Shown one piece after another: positions 1 to 8,870 of a stretch of 20,561 bases of DNA. Below the pieces are notes generated by a model. The model searched no databases and was not told the origin of the DNA. It was given only the letters and a program-made list of their open reading frames with translations. The stretch is from Fragilariopsis cylindrus CCMP1102 (taxonomy: Eukaryota; Bacillariophyta; Bacillariophyceae; Bacillariales; Bacillariaceae), in the NCBI GenBank assembly GCA_900095095.1, contig FMBT01000087.1, positions 1-20,561 of the forward strand. The letters run 5' to 3'. How positions within the stretch are numbered: the stretch's first letter is position 1; the number at the start of each line of letters is the position of its first letter. The position numbers and the translations under genes were made by a program.

Positions 1-919
1 GTCGATAGTGCGCATAATATGGTAGTACTTAATTCATTGTACCAGGTACAATATATGTGGCTCCCTCCTTAATCGAAAGTGACGTAGTACATCTACATTC
101 TTGTGCTATCTGTAAAAATGTATCATCCTAATGAAAAAACTAAATGATTGACTGATTGATTGATTTTTATTCGATTACTGTAGATACAGTTCGATTCGAT
201 TCATCCATTCTGCTATTATTAGTTCTATATGATGCCTAACGGTGTATGATACTATGGTTTGGTTTGAGGTTAGTGCGCTATGAATGACATGATGTGTGTA
301 TTCAATATTATGTGCGTGTTTGTTGATAGACATACTGTAGTTAGTATTATTGGTTTTGTTACAATGACAAGAATGATAAATGATAGATAAAATATACTAA
401 GGTAGTAAAAGATCTCTCATTGATATAGATTGTGTCTTTTTTCAACACATTTATTACTGAATATATGTTTAGTTATTTATATTATTATTATTATATTATT
501 CTGTTAACATTATCAATCAAATCTTCATTATTATTTCGTCGTCCAATAGTACAATGTCTGTCTTTTTCTTTGCCAAATATTTCTCGGTCTTCGATACCAT
601 ACCGTAGTGGATATTAATCAAAAAGTAATACATCGTTGAATGAAAGCAAATTTGAAAACTGAAAGTTCATTGTATTAACTTATTTCAATGACGACCTTTT
701 TTTTTTTTTTTTTTTTTGTGTGATTATTTAGTCATATTGTTTGTTGCGTATATTTTTCTTTTCTTTTGTATTTTGTATTCTTCTTTTAATCGTATCGGAA
801 TTCTTTGAATTTCGTGTGTGTAAACAATATCACATTCGTAATCGTAATCGTATTTGCATTCACAATAAATAAATAAAACAAGATCCAATTTATATTCAAT
901 ATAATAAATATTATTATTA
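1..919. other. AT-rich gene-free region at window start
   Basis: I see no supported gene here. The stretch is AT-rich with short TTA/ATT repeats (around 478-500) and a run of 21 T at 697-717. The part from about 720 to 919 is probably the 3' UTR and downstream flank of the minus-strand LSM3 gene. A 61-codon open frame at 432-617 has a low-complexity Tyr/Leu/Ser composition and no recognisable family, so I treat it as chance. Confidence 0.6.
697..717. repeat. T21 homopolymer
   Basis: An uninterrupted run of 21 T on the + strand, read as A21 on the minus strand about 200 nt past the LSM3 stop. It may be a simple mononucleotide repeat. It is also where a retroposed mRNA copy would carry its poly(A), but no flanking duplication was seen. 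Confidence 0.85.
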
Positions 920-1189
920 TTATGTCGTCCGAAGAGGTGGACTAACAAGAACAATGATATCCCCTCGAACGAAGAGCATACCAACTTTTCGTGTTTGTTT
1001 CTTTACAATTTCCTCATCTGTTTCTTCATCAATTTCTGTAGTCGTTACAGTTTCTTCAACTTCACCTAATATCATATTCAAATGCTGATCGTACGCATGT
1101 AATTTCCCCCTAAGTTCTCTACTACCACGGCATTTCACGTATACTCTTTCATCGATTGAAAGTCGGATCAAATCTAGTGGTTCTTCCAT
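920..1189 (-). CDS. LSM3: U6 snRNA-associated Sm-like protein LSm3
   Basis: This is a complete, intronless 89-residue Sm-fold protein. LSm3 is a subunit of the LSm2-8 ring, which binds the 3' oligo(U) end of U6 snRNA in the nucleus, and of the LSm1-7 ring, which promotes decapping and mRNA decay in the cytoplasm. The opening [18 protein letters not shown] and the block [20 protein letters not shown] (residues about 25-44) are characteristic of LSm3. Sm1 spans about 12-45 with the RNA-binding Asp34 and Asn38. Sm2 is [15 protein letters not shown] (71-85) with the Arg-Gly pair at 75-76. The acidic loop between them (EIDEETDEE) is typical of this paralogue. Length matches the family (about 89-102). 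The start is the only Met before Sm1, and the stop is TAA. No frame break is seen, unlike several neighbours. Assignment is very safe. Confidence 0.97.
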   Translation of the reverse strand: MEEPLDLIRLSIDERVYVKCRGSRELRGKLHAYDQHLNMILGEVEETVTTTEIDEETDEEIVKKQTRKVGMLFVRGDIIVLVSPPLRTT

Positions 1190-2919
1190 TGTCTTGTCTT
1201 ATCTTGTCTCACTGCTTGTCTTGCTTGTCAACTTCCTGTTCCTTCCTGGCCTGGCTGATGTTTCTTTTTTGTTTTTGTCTTCTCTCGTCGTTATTATTAT
1301 TATATTATTTAATCCACTAAGTTAGTTCAATCATAACGATTTATTACTGTATTTTGAGCACCGCCCCACTGCACTCTGCTCTCTTTTGCAGCTGACGCAC
1401 GCACAGACGTCCATTTCCTCCCCCCTTTTGATTTCAAGAAAAATATCCATCAAAGAAAAATAATTGCTCATAAATAATAAGCAAGATGATTGATTGATTC
1501 ACTTTGAACAATGTAAAGAGGGGGCAAACAACTTAGTTATGTACCTGAACAATTAAAGAACCAATGGTATTCAATCTTATAGCTCACGTTACATTTGAAT
1601 CTTGTGTAAAAGAGAAAGATCCAATTTTCAACAATATATAGATCCGTGGAGATATAGCAGCTGGCGCATTGTTGATTGTCATTAATCAATGGTTGGTAAT
1701 ATACATATGTAGTAAGGATCAGGGAAGCTTTGTGTAGTTTCATCTGGTCGTGTGCACACACCATGTTCTTTGGAGATGTGACCGAAAATAGAGCGTGAAT
1801 TCAATACATCTCATAGTTATAGCTGGCCAGAGGAACAGTGCAAAAAGGAGAGAAGTAGAGGTAAGAACCAAATAATAATTTAAAATAGAATTGTGCAGTC
1901 AGTTTTGTTACTGTTGGATTGCTAGAAGAAGGGGTCATATTGCCAACAACAGGAGGTTAGTTAAGTAGTATTTTGAGTTTTTTTCTCACATAAACCATAT
2001 AGTATGATGCTTATAATTTTGCAGCGTTTAGACATGAATCAAAATCACAACAATAACAATAACAAAACTAGCATTCTACCCTAGTCTGTTCAACAAATTA
2101 ATGCCTGCATGGGGTTAAAAATGGAGGAAGAACCAACAATTGTCTTTTCTTGTTCTATATAAGGGATGTCATATCACAAGCGTAAGCTCACCCCTAATAT
2201 CTTAAAAAATCCTAGCATTCATTACTTCTTGTATATGCACATCAATTCCACTGTCATAACACAAGAGATATCTACGTTGAAATCCTACAGCTGCTAGTAC
2301 TCAAATCGAATGTCCAAAAATAATTTTGGACATTCAATCAATTAAAATTGACGTGTCACCTCAGCATGTGCATCTAAACCAATCAAAAATCATTGTACAA
2401 TTCTTCGCAATCATAGCGTAACAACAAATCGTTATTGATTAAACTTTGGACATTCGATCTGCTGCCAACCCCTATCTCCACTAAATACATCTGCAAGCAG
2501 AGACTAATCGGAAGCAAAAGGAGTGCCAATAGATATTCCGCTCAGCATTTATCGGATACAGGATGAAGAAAACTGCTCGCGCCGTAATACTAATAGGTTT
2601 CGCACGATTTGATTAAAATGATGCTCATACTAAATTTTTAAACTAACGCCTTGTCGAACGCATTACTTGAAGTAGAACACCACATTACTAATGCCCTGAT
2701 AATTTCAACTCCGAATTGACCGATTCTTGTGAATCAATATACATACGACCACGGACATACCGCTTGTTTTACGTTTTACACAAACATTTTCCTTCTTTCT
2801 AAAATCATTTTCTCACAATCATCATCGGCTCATAAAAATATTCTGAGTTTAAATAATCAACTACTAATAACGTCATTACGTAAATTTTTTATATTATTAC
2901 TAAATTCAATTTTGTCATC
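1190..2919. other. Long gene-free region between LSM3 and the secreted-protein gene
   Basis: About 1.7 kb with no convincing gene. The first 250 bp (TC-rich, with CTTGTCTT-type repeats at 1190-1235) is the likely LSM3 promoter and 5' UTR. A TATA-like TATATAAGG stands alone at 2155-2163 with no gene start near it. A foldback occupies about 2306-2459 (listed separately). The last 200 bp should hold the promoter and 5' UTR of the downstream gene. Open frames here are short and of random composition. Confidence 0.55.
2308..2335. repeat. Perfect 12-bp hairpin, GAATGTCCAAAA stem
   Basis: Two perfect complementary 12-bp arms are separated by a 4-nt loop (ATAA). A further inverted copy of the same core (TTTGGACATTCGAT) lies at 2446-2459, complementary to 2306-2319. 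The same 8-bp word GGACATTC/GAATGTCC therefore occurs three times within 155 bp. A second small hairpin (TCAATT-AA-AATTGA) follows at about 2338-2351. This could be a small foldback element or a cluster of palindromic protein-binding sites. Confidence 0.7.
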
Positions 2920-4103
2920 ATGAAATTCTCCACACTTTCTACCGTCATTACTTTCCTTGTCTACTCCAATGTAAGTCTCATCTGATATCATTGCTTCCAT
3001 TGGATCGAACAAGCATATCTTTAAGATTAAAAAAGCGACAATGACGTCGTTCTCTGCCGTCGCAGTAGTACCAATTTTTTTCTCACGTGACTCTCATGAT
3101 CTTTCTCTCTCTCTCTCTCTCTGTATATATATATATATATATACTGACGTTTTTCTTCTAACTTATCAACAACCAGGTATCTTATGCACAAAACCTAGAG
3201 TGCGTAGACCATATCAGCAATTCTCAAGGTTGTGTTAGACAATGCGTTAATACACCATCTACTGATACAGTTTATGGCAACCTCCTTATCGAATGTCTAA
3301 CTTATAATGGAACGGCTTTAGAAGAGTGCTGCGGAATGAATGACGAGTGCAAAATTTCCATGGATGGTGCCGGTACTTGTTTGACAGATCAACTTCCAAC
3401 TGTTAAGTCAACTTCACAAGATTACCTCACTTGTATCTATCAAGCCAAACTTGATGGTGGCTGTAACTTTGCGGATATGTGTGTGAATGTGTTTACTGGT
3501 GGCTTCGGTGTTAGTGGTAGTCCAAATGACTTTGATGTTGGTAGTACCGGAGCTTTAGCTGTTTTGACAAGAACAGCAAATTCCTGTGTTGACATGACTT
3601 CATTATATATCAATGCCTGCGATACTGCCGTATGTTGTGGACAATGTCAAGGGCTTATTGCAGATGTTGTATCTGCTGTAACGAACGAACTTCTTTTTCC
3701 AACCTACAACTTCAATAATATCACCGAAACTTGCGATACGCAATGCACTGATGTATTATCAGCTAGTCCTTCTGCAGCACCAGCTGTCAGAAAACTGGAA
3801 GGAGAATCATCTATTACTGCTACTACTACCAGTGCTGAAGATAATGTCGAAGTTGATCTCTTAGCAACAGAATGTAATGACGGTTTGAAACTAGATATTG
3901 TCATTTACAACCAAACTCATGCTGTCGACAACTTCTTCGAATGTCTCGGGAAGAAGGTGGGACAGATCGTAGCAAATGCAGATACAAATGCGATGATTGC
4001 GACACAAGGAACTGAAAAGGAGTCTACTAGTAGCAGTAGTAGTATTAGTTCATCGATGATGTTGGTCATGTCTGCGATCGCATCTGTAATTATCAACTAT
4101 TAG
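2920..4103 (+). CDS. Secreted cysteine-rich protein, probable GPI anchor, two exons
   Basis: Exon 1 is 2920-2970 and exon 2 is 3177-4103, giving 325 residues. Exon 1 encodes only 17 residues (MKFSTLSTVITFLVYSN) and joins in phase 0 to VSYAQNLEC, so the splice completes a textbook signal peptide (about 1-21). That junction is the main argument for extending the gene upstream of the Met at 3336. The mature part holds about 20 Cys (an even number), with CC and CCGQC clusters and N-glycosylation sites (NGT, NIT, NQT), fitting a disulphide-rich extracellular protein. The C-terminus is a Ser-rich spacer followed by a hydrophobic tail ending MLVMSAIASVIINY, as in GPI-anchored proteins. I do not recognise a named family. 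A cell-surface or wall role is inference from topology only. Confidence 0.85.
2971..3176 (+). other. Intron 1 of secreted Cys-rich gene
   Basis: The donor is GTAAGT and the acceptor is CAACCAG, with a CTAAC branch-point-like word 16-20 nt before the end. The 206-bp intron contains a (CT)n tract followed by a (TA)n tract at about 3104-3143. Splicing is phase 0 and restores the signal peptide across the junction. Confidence 0.85.
3104..3143. repeat. (CT)n-(TA)n compound microsatellite
   Basis: A pure TC run passes directly into a pure TA run, inside the intron of the secreted Cys-rich gene. The pyrimidine part lies well upstream of the acceptor. Confidence 0.85.
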
Positions 4104-4139
4104 AGAAAAATATAGAAATCGAAAACGAATATCATCTAT

Positions 4140-4228
4140 CCTAATATAATATATAATATAGTATAATATAATATAGTATAATATAATATAATATAATATA
4201 ATATGATATAATATAATATAGTATGATA
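4140..4228. repeat. AATAT-type pentanucleotide microsatellite
   Basis: An imperfect array of TAATA/AATAT units, with occasional G interruptions (TAGTA, ATGATA), lying 40 bp after the secreted-protein stop. It probably falls in the 3' UTR or just beyond. Confidence 0.85.
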
Positions 4229-4715
4229 ATTGTAACATCACACGCATTGTGTGTGTGGACACTATTTTGTAAATATAATAACACATCCATATTTATTTGA
4301 AACCTGCTGTTATTACTAATAGTAATATCTTACTTGCTAGCTATTTGAAGTAGCTAGATGAAGCTTATAGTAAGAAGAATCAATCAAGTGTACTGCTAGT
4401 TAAGTTAGCCATTCAGGGATTTACTGAAAGTTTTGTGTAGTTGTATTGTTGCTAACTAATATGATGGAAGTAAACTCCTAGCAAAAGATTCAGATGCGTC
4501 TATTACTATCACATCATGTATGACATTGAAGAAGAAGAATTTTGTCAATTAACAGCAGACAACAGAAGACACAGTGTGACCGAGGTATGTAGTGCCAATT
4601 ATCATTACACCATCGTTGACTTGTCATGCTTACTGATTACAGCGCGGACTTTTCAACATTGCTCAATCTTGCCACATGGTACAGTATTGAAGCAGACTCT
4701 CTAATCTATTATTTG

Positions 4716-4795
4716 TATATAACTTATAATTTAGAAGCTGCCCGTCGCTCCTCAACGTCTTAGAAAGACAAGAGAGTCAACAGTCAACCCATCTG
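4716..4795 (+). mobile_element. Candidate ~80-bp short mobile element, copy A
   Basis: This segment begins TATATAACTTAT and ends with CATCTG. It matches the reverse complement of 4949-5029 at roughly 85 percent of positions by eye, with one gap. The similarity stops at both ends close to an imperfect direct repeat: CTAATC...ATTTG at 4701-4715 and CTAATCCATTTG at 4796-4807. Matching ends plus a flanking duplication are the signature of an insertion. The copy is too short to encode anything, so it would be non-autonomous. The TSD on this copy is weaker than on copy B (a 3-nt gap and a mismatch). Confidence 0.5.
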
Positions 4796-4855
4796 CTAAT
4801 CCATTTGATACCAATACTGGTAGTGAATTTTTGGATTGATTTATACAAGTACAAG

Positions 4856-4878
4856 TACAAGGAATATTCCTCCTTGTA
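4856..4878. repeat. 8-bp hairpin between the element copies
   Basis: TACAAGGA (4856-4863) and TCCTTGTA (4871-4878) are perfect inverted repeats with a 7-nt loop. The hairpin sits almost exactly midway between the two inverted element copies, so a single strand could fold into one long cruciform-like structure. Confidence 0.7.
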
Positions 4879-4948
4879 TTGTTGTTATACACAGTGCAGG
4901 AGGATCGAAGAAAAAAAAACAGTCTTATATAAACTGATACTGACACTT

Positions 4949-5029
4949 CAGGCGGGTCGACCGTTGACTTTCTAGTCTTTCTTAGACAGTAAGGAGCGAC
5001 GCGGCAGCTTTTAAATAATAAGTTATATA
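4949..5029 (-). mobile_element. Candidate ~80-bp short mobile element, copy B
   Basis: This is the inverted partner of 4716-4795. It is bracketed by a perfect 14-bp direct repeat, TGATACTGACACTT, at 4935-4948 and 5030-5043, which directly abuts the boundary of the similarity on both sides. A perfect duplication of this length fits target-site duplication at insertion. The TSDs of copies A and B differ in sequence, which argues for two separate insertions rather than one inverted duplication. A 12-15 bp TSD would suit retroposition (SINE-like) better than most cut-and-paste families, but the mechanism is inference. Confidence 0.55.
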
Positions 5030-5324
5030 TGATACTGACACTTGCTCTAATAGGAATGATTACACTGCATGTTATCAAAAGCATAAACTAGTTCTTTTTT
5101 AAGGTAATTAAGTTTGATTGTTAACAGGTGTTCTGCTCATATCATATGGAAAGGAAGTTGTTGTTGAGTATGTACACTTAGGTGGGTTCAGCTGTAAAAA
5201 CTGTATCAAAAGATCCAATTTTCCAGTGGAGATGGGAAAATGCACATGTTATGTAATTTTGTAATTTTTGTCTCCCGCCCATCCATCAGTGAGTTTTGAT
5301 GTCTTTAAGTTTTAAAATTCTTGA

Positions 5325-5346
5325 ATATTCGATATTCGATATTCGA
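5325..5346. repeat. ATATTCG tandem repeat
   Basis: Three consecutive copies of a 7-bp ATATTCG unit, immediately upstream of another tandem duplication. Confidence 0.75.
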
Positions 5347-5359
5347 CTTTTGACCTTGA

Positions 5360-5405
5360 ACCTTGGAAACATGTATTGAGTAACCTTGGAAACATGTATT
5401 GAGTA
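5360..5405. repeat. 23-bp perfect tandem duplication
   Basis: Two identical 23-bp units, beginning ACCTTGGAAACATG and ending TTGAGTA, at 5360-5382 and 5383-5405. The perfect identity suggests a recent slippage duplication in intergenic DNA upstream of the AKR-like gene. Confidence 0.9.
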
Positions 5406-5625
5406 TTATTTGTACAGGTCAGATACTGAATACTTAATAGTCCTACTTCTGGACAAGTATTCCCACTTACTGAATACCTAGCTAACGTTGGACTGTTTAC
5501 TGCTGTAGGAGAGTAATCTTATCATCGAACGAAGAGACGAAGAAACATCTCGACGCGCAAACCGTAATCAGTACACAGCGATCGGCTTTGCCTTCGTTGA
5601 TCCGGAGACGAGAGAGGGGAATATT

Positions 5626-7149
5626 ATGGCATATAATTTTCACGTGATCTCTTCTTTGTTGTCTTTCTTCATAATAATAGACCAATTATACTATGGGGTC
5701 GGTTTTCTTTTACCGTCATCGTCTCGACGGCATCATTTCTCCCATCATTATTTAAATCATTTTAGTACAAGTAATCTACTAAGTAGTAGAAACGAGAACA
5801 GCAACGACGACGAAGAAAATCCCTATAATGAAGGCGTGGAAGTATATGAAATAAAAAGCGCCCCGAAAGTAATACAACATGTTGACTTTTGGGGTACAAA
5901 ATGGACTAGTAATGATGATGACAATGAAACGACAACAAAAGTCCCATGTGTACCCACTCTGGATACTCGGAGCGGTCCCTTACCTCCCGGAGCGTATATC
6001 ATGGAAGGAAAGTCAGAATTTGATGCCAAACCTACCTGTCGAATATCAATTGCTGTAAAACGAAATTTAGCTAGTCGTGATACTATGGATGATCCCGATG
6101 AAGTTGTTAGGAGGTTACAAGCCTGCGTCGATGCCGGTTTGGACACATTTCAATTGCACGACCAAGAAACAACATCGTTGGATATTATAAGACGTATGAA
6201 CGAAAACACACCTTCCTATGTCAAAACACATTGGTCGGTCTCTATGAAGGCCCAATCCAAGTTCACCGATTCCACTTATTTATCACCCAAATTGGAAATT
6301 CGTCAAAATATCTTGAATTTAGTCGAGCAGACAGGGAGTGACGGGTTAGATAGTTTACAAGTCGATTGTAGCAGTTTGAAGTTGTCTAAACACTACGGGT
6401 CGACGTTAGATATGTTTGATTATCTTACCGACTTACAACGTGAAGGATGGATACGGTCAATAGGTATTAGAGGTGTTGGATTGCCAAAGCTTCAACAAGA
6501 TATTATGACACATTTTGGTGACAGTATTGACTTTCAACAACAAGATGGGAATCTATTATTACCATCCCTCTCGACCGGCTCTTTTACAAGCAAGAATTTC
6601 TGTATGGATAATTCCTTGCTGGTGGGTTGCTAACTGATACTTACAGCGATAAAAATTGGCGCAGTAAAAACAAAAGGATAGGTAATAGTTTACGAGACCC
6701 CATTCTGTTATTGACCAAAGACAACAAACTTCTTCTGAAAGAGTGGGCTTACAGCACCAGCGACGCCAAAAAAGATCAGCATCAACTTCAGTGCCAGTGT
6801 GGAAATTGTACCAAGAACAAGTCGTGGAGCGACTCAGCTGGATTGCTTTGAAACACGATGTTTCCATGTCCGCAGTTGCCCTACGATGGGTATTGGAATG
6901 TAGTGGCGACTACAAAGGAGATAATACAAAGGAAGGGTCAATCATATCTACTAGCGCTGTGGCGGATGTTATCTTTGATTCAAATGAAATGTTTCAAAAT
7001 CCGGTGTTAGAGTTTCGGCAAGTCTTTCGATTTCATTTGGACGAAGAAGACAAGGAGTTGTTATCGCTATGTACCGCATACGAGATACCTTCGGGGGAAG
7101 AAGATAATACACAGAAGTTGATTTTGATAATAGGGCGTTATGGCTATAA
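5626..7149 (+). CDS. Plastid-targeted aldo/keto reductase homologue, frame broken three times
   Basis: The N-terminus is a signal peptide (about 1-26) followed by FLLPSSSRRHH, a diatom-type plastid presequence. The body matches the aldo/keto reductase barrel: DEVVRRLQACVDAGLDTF (residues 159-175 region), REGWIRSIGIRGVG, DFQQQDGNLLLP, then FLAGGLLTDTYSDKNW, then YQEQVVERLSWIALKHDVSMSAVALRWVLECSG and a late DEEDKELL. These blocks lie in successive frames: 5626 to about 6615, then about 6616-6770, then about 6771-7118, then a short tail ending DFDNRALWL and TAA at 7147-7149. Each switch needs one missing base (near TT 6616, the A6 at 6768-6773, and TT 7118). The span plus three bases is an exact multiple of three, about 508 residues. 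Catalytic Asp/Tyr and His positions appear replaced (F-Q-L-H-D at 175-179; Q-V-D at 245-247). Substrate unknown. Confidence 0.75.
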
Positions 7150-7497
7150 TGACTATATAGTAGAAATAATGAAGTTTATGGTATATCCTCGCTATGCTTG
7201 ATTATTGATCGATTGAGTGATTTTTTCTCTACATACGGAAGACAAAACGAAGAGCTTACCGACTGACTGAAACTACGAAGGAAATTCTACACTGTTTGTT
7301 CCTGGAATTTAATAACGATGGAAATGTATCGAATACAAGATCCTGCTCGTTTAAACATTACAATTGATAATTGAAATATGCATCTGATATCACAAATGGC
7401 ACGTTCGGAAACGGCCTTCGAATGAACATTCATGAGGAATGACAATTATTTGACGTCGATTCGTTTTCTGGCATTGTAGATCAGTTTTTTCGTCTAT
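7150..7497. other. Convergent intergenic region
   Basis: The 3' flanks of the AKR-like gene (+) and the D-box protein gene (-) meet here. I see no gene. If the tail of the AKR-like gene is instead read without the last frame correction, its open frame continues to 7201. Confidence 0.55.
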
Positions 7498-8435
7498 TCA
7501 AAGCGGAAACAAAAGGTCGTCGCCGGCGTTGGCATCGCATACCGAAGAAGCCGAAATACTCCAATCTTCTTGAAGTATGCTATTATTTCCATTTCCATTA
7601 CCATCACTATCATTAAGAATATCTAAATTGTCAAATATATTGTACAAGTTATCAAGACTTTTCTCGACCTCTTCTCTCTCCCGTTCCATCATTACTTGAA
7701 AATTTTCCTGCATTTGTTTATCTTCCTTTTCGGCCTCTTCCTTTTCACGTTTCAAAATGCATTTCCCATGCCATCCCACATCATAGACGATGGGCTGGAA
7801 CAACCCTTCATATTCAAAATACTATCGATAGAAGAGATCGATGCCATATCATCTTCGTCCTTCAGATCGTACTTGAGTTGTTCCTTCCATGTTCTTCCTG
7901 CGGGTAGTTCAATATCGGGAACTGTTTCTTCTCTGATAAATGTTTGTCGTTTAACCTGATTGGTAGATACAGAGGAGGATGGGTCGTGTTCAGAAAGGAC
8001 AGCGAGATGCGTTTTGTGTGTGGATGGTCTGGGTATTAATGAGGTAGTCTGTCTTTCGGGGAGGAGAGAATTAAGGTTTTTATTTGATAACTTCTTTCTC
8101 GTTGTACTGTTATTTCCTGCTGGAAGAAGATTGGTTGAACGAGGCTTCAACACGTCATTTTGTTGTGGTTTTGATTCCGAAAATCCGCTTCCCTTCTTAT
8201 TCGAAATATCTCCCAAAGCTCTTCGTCGATTGGAAGACTTTTTACTTGCCGGAGTCTTTGATATGCTTCCCTTGATGCTCTTGAGGTTCACAGTATTATT
8301 ATTTGTTCCAGTAGGCTTATTAAGCTGGTTCTGATTCTTGTTTCCACGATGAAGAATCAAATTCTCGTTTTGTGGTTGTTGTTGACTCAAGCCGCCATTT
8401 CTGTGACCGGTGATACTAACAGGTCGATGAAACAT
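7498..8435 (-). CDS. D-box protein, possible securin-like APC/C substrate, one frame break
   Basis: Reading from 8435, the basic, low-complexity N-terminal half contains RRALGDISN at residues 71-79, an exact destruction box (RxxLxxIxN) very close to those of B-type cyclins. No cyclin box follows. A second RxxL (RKKL) comes later, then a more ordered part (PDIELPAGRTWKEQLKYDL...SISSIDSIL). That frame stops at 7752-7754 just after GNAF. The next frame continues at once with a charged coiled-coil-like segment (LKREKEEAEKEDKQMQENF) and an acidic tail to TGA at 7498-7500. One base missing from the 4-base T run (minus strand, 7754-7757) joins them into about 312 residues. A basic, D-box-bearing N-terminus with an acidic C-terminal half is the layout of securins, which hold separase until anaphase; that identity is inference. 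It is divergent with the plastid gene at 8871. Confidence 0.65.
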
Positions 8436-8870
8436 TTTTGTATTAACTATTTTGCTCTTTCTTTGGTCTACTTGTTGGACTTATTTGTGTTTTGGACTTT
8501 GCGGCTTTGTTTGTTCAGTTGTTGTTTTTGAAGTTGAATTGACAGGTACAAGTTACAAGTTTAATTGTGTGATGATCGATCGATTGACGATTTCAGGAGT
8601 TCATTCAAAAAGAAAACAGTTTTTGGTTGTCGCCAAAAATAACGTTTCGAGGCGTACTCGCTCGTTGTGTTTTGGGGGAGGGGAAGTGTTAATATGTTTT
8701 TTACATTTATGAAATGATGTCATCATCATCAATATCAAAATATGAAATATAAAATACAGTACACAAATCACAAACTTCATACTTGTTTAATTTGTGGAAC
8801 TTAAATCTTACCATACAAGAGAACAGTGATAGGTAATACGGTATCATAATAGCAAACAAACAGAGGAAAC
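8436..8870. promoter_or_regulatory. Shared divergent promoter region
   Basis: A 435-bp gap lies between the starts of the D-box protein (-) and the plastid membrane protein (+). It must hold both promoters, unless these are embedded in neighbouring genes. No clear TATA box was identified. TTTGTG-rich sequence dominates the side near 8436-8530. Short open frames here show no protein features. Confidence 0.4.

Larger units (their letters stand above)
4104..5625. other. Repeat-rich intergenic region
   Basis: About 1.5 kb without a convincing gene. It contains an AATAT-type microsatellite (about 4140-4228), two opposed ~80-bp element copies (4716-4795 and 4949-5029), a TATTCGA repeat and a 23-bp tandem duplication near 5325-5405. 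The 62-codon frame at 4516-4704 has no family features and ends at the edge of the first element copy. The 110-codon minus frame at 4752-5084 simply reads through the repeat pair. The last ~150 bp should contain the promoter of the AKR-like gene. Confidence 0.6.

Noticed and set aside
432-617. 61-codon open frame
   Set aside because: Its composition is driven by TAT/ATT-rich DNA; it has no motif, no homologue I recognise and no neighbour context.
1537-1764. 75-codon minus-strand open frame
   Set aside because: No domain, signal or coding-like composition; it lies in a long AT-rich spacer.
4140-4228. Regular short repeats that might be a CRISPR-like array
   Set aside because: The units are 5 bp with no unique spacers; it is a plain microsatellite in eukaryotic DNA.
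4516-4704. 62-codon open frame ending at the edge of element copy A
   Set aside because: The composition is not convincing and no family is recognised. A truncated gene cannot be excluded, but nothing supports one.
4752-5084. 110-codon minus-strand open frame
   Set aside because: It reads across both inverted element copies and the spacer; it is a by-product of the repeat structure.
6562-6624. An extra frame excursion (HPSRPALLQARISVWIIP) inside the AKR homologue
   Set aside because: It would need two shifts in the opposite direction. A single lost base near 6616 explains the change more simply and keeps all shifts alike. The local protein sequence here stays uncertain.
6627-6644. GCTAACTGATACTTACAG looks like a branch point plus 3' splice site, which could hide the AKR frame break inside an intron
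   Set aside because: The same bases encode the family block LAGGLLTDTYSD, no suitable donor at the right phase was found upstream, and the other two breaks in the gene have no intron-like sequence.
7960-8334. 124-codon + strand open frame opposite the D-box gene
   Set aside because: It is antisense to a frame holding an exact D-box and natural low-complexity composition. Its Leu/Phe-rich sequence is the mirror of Lys/Asn/Gln codons.
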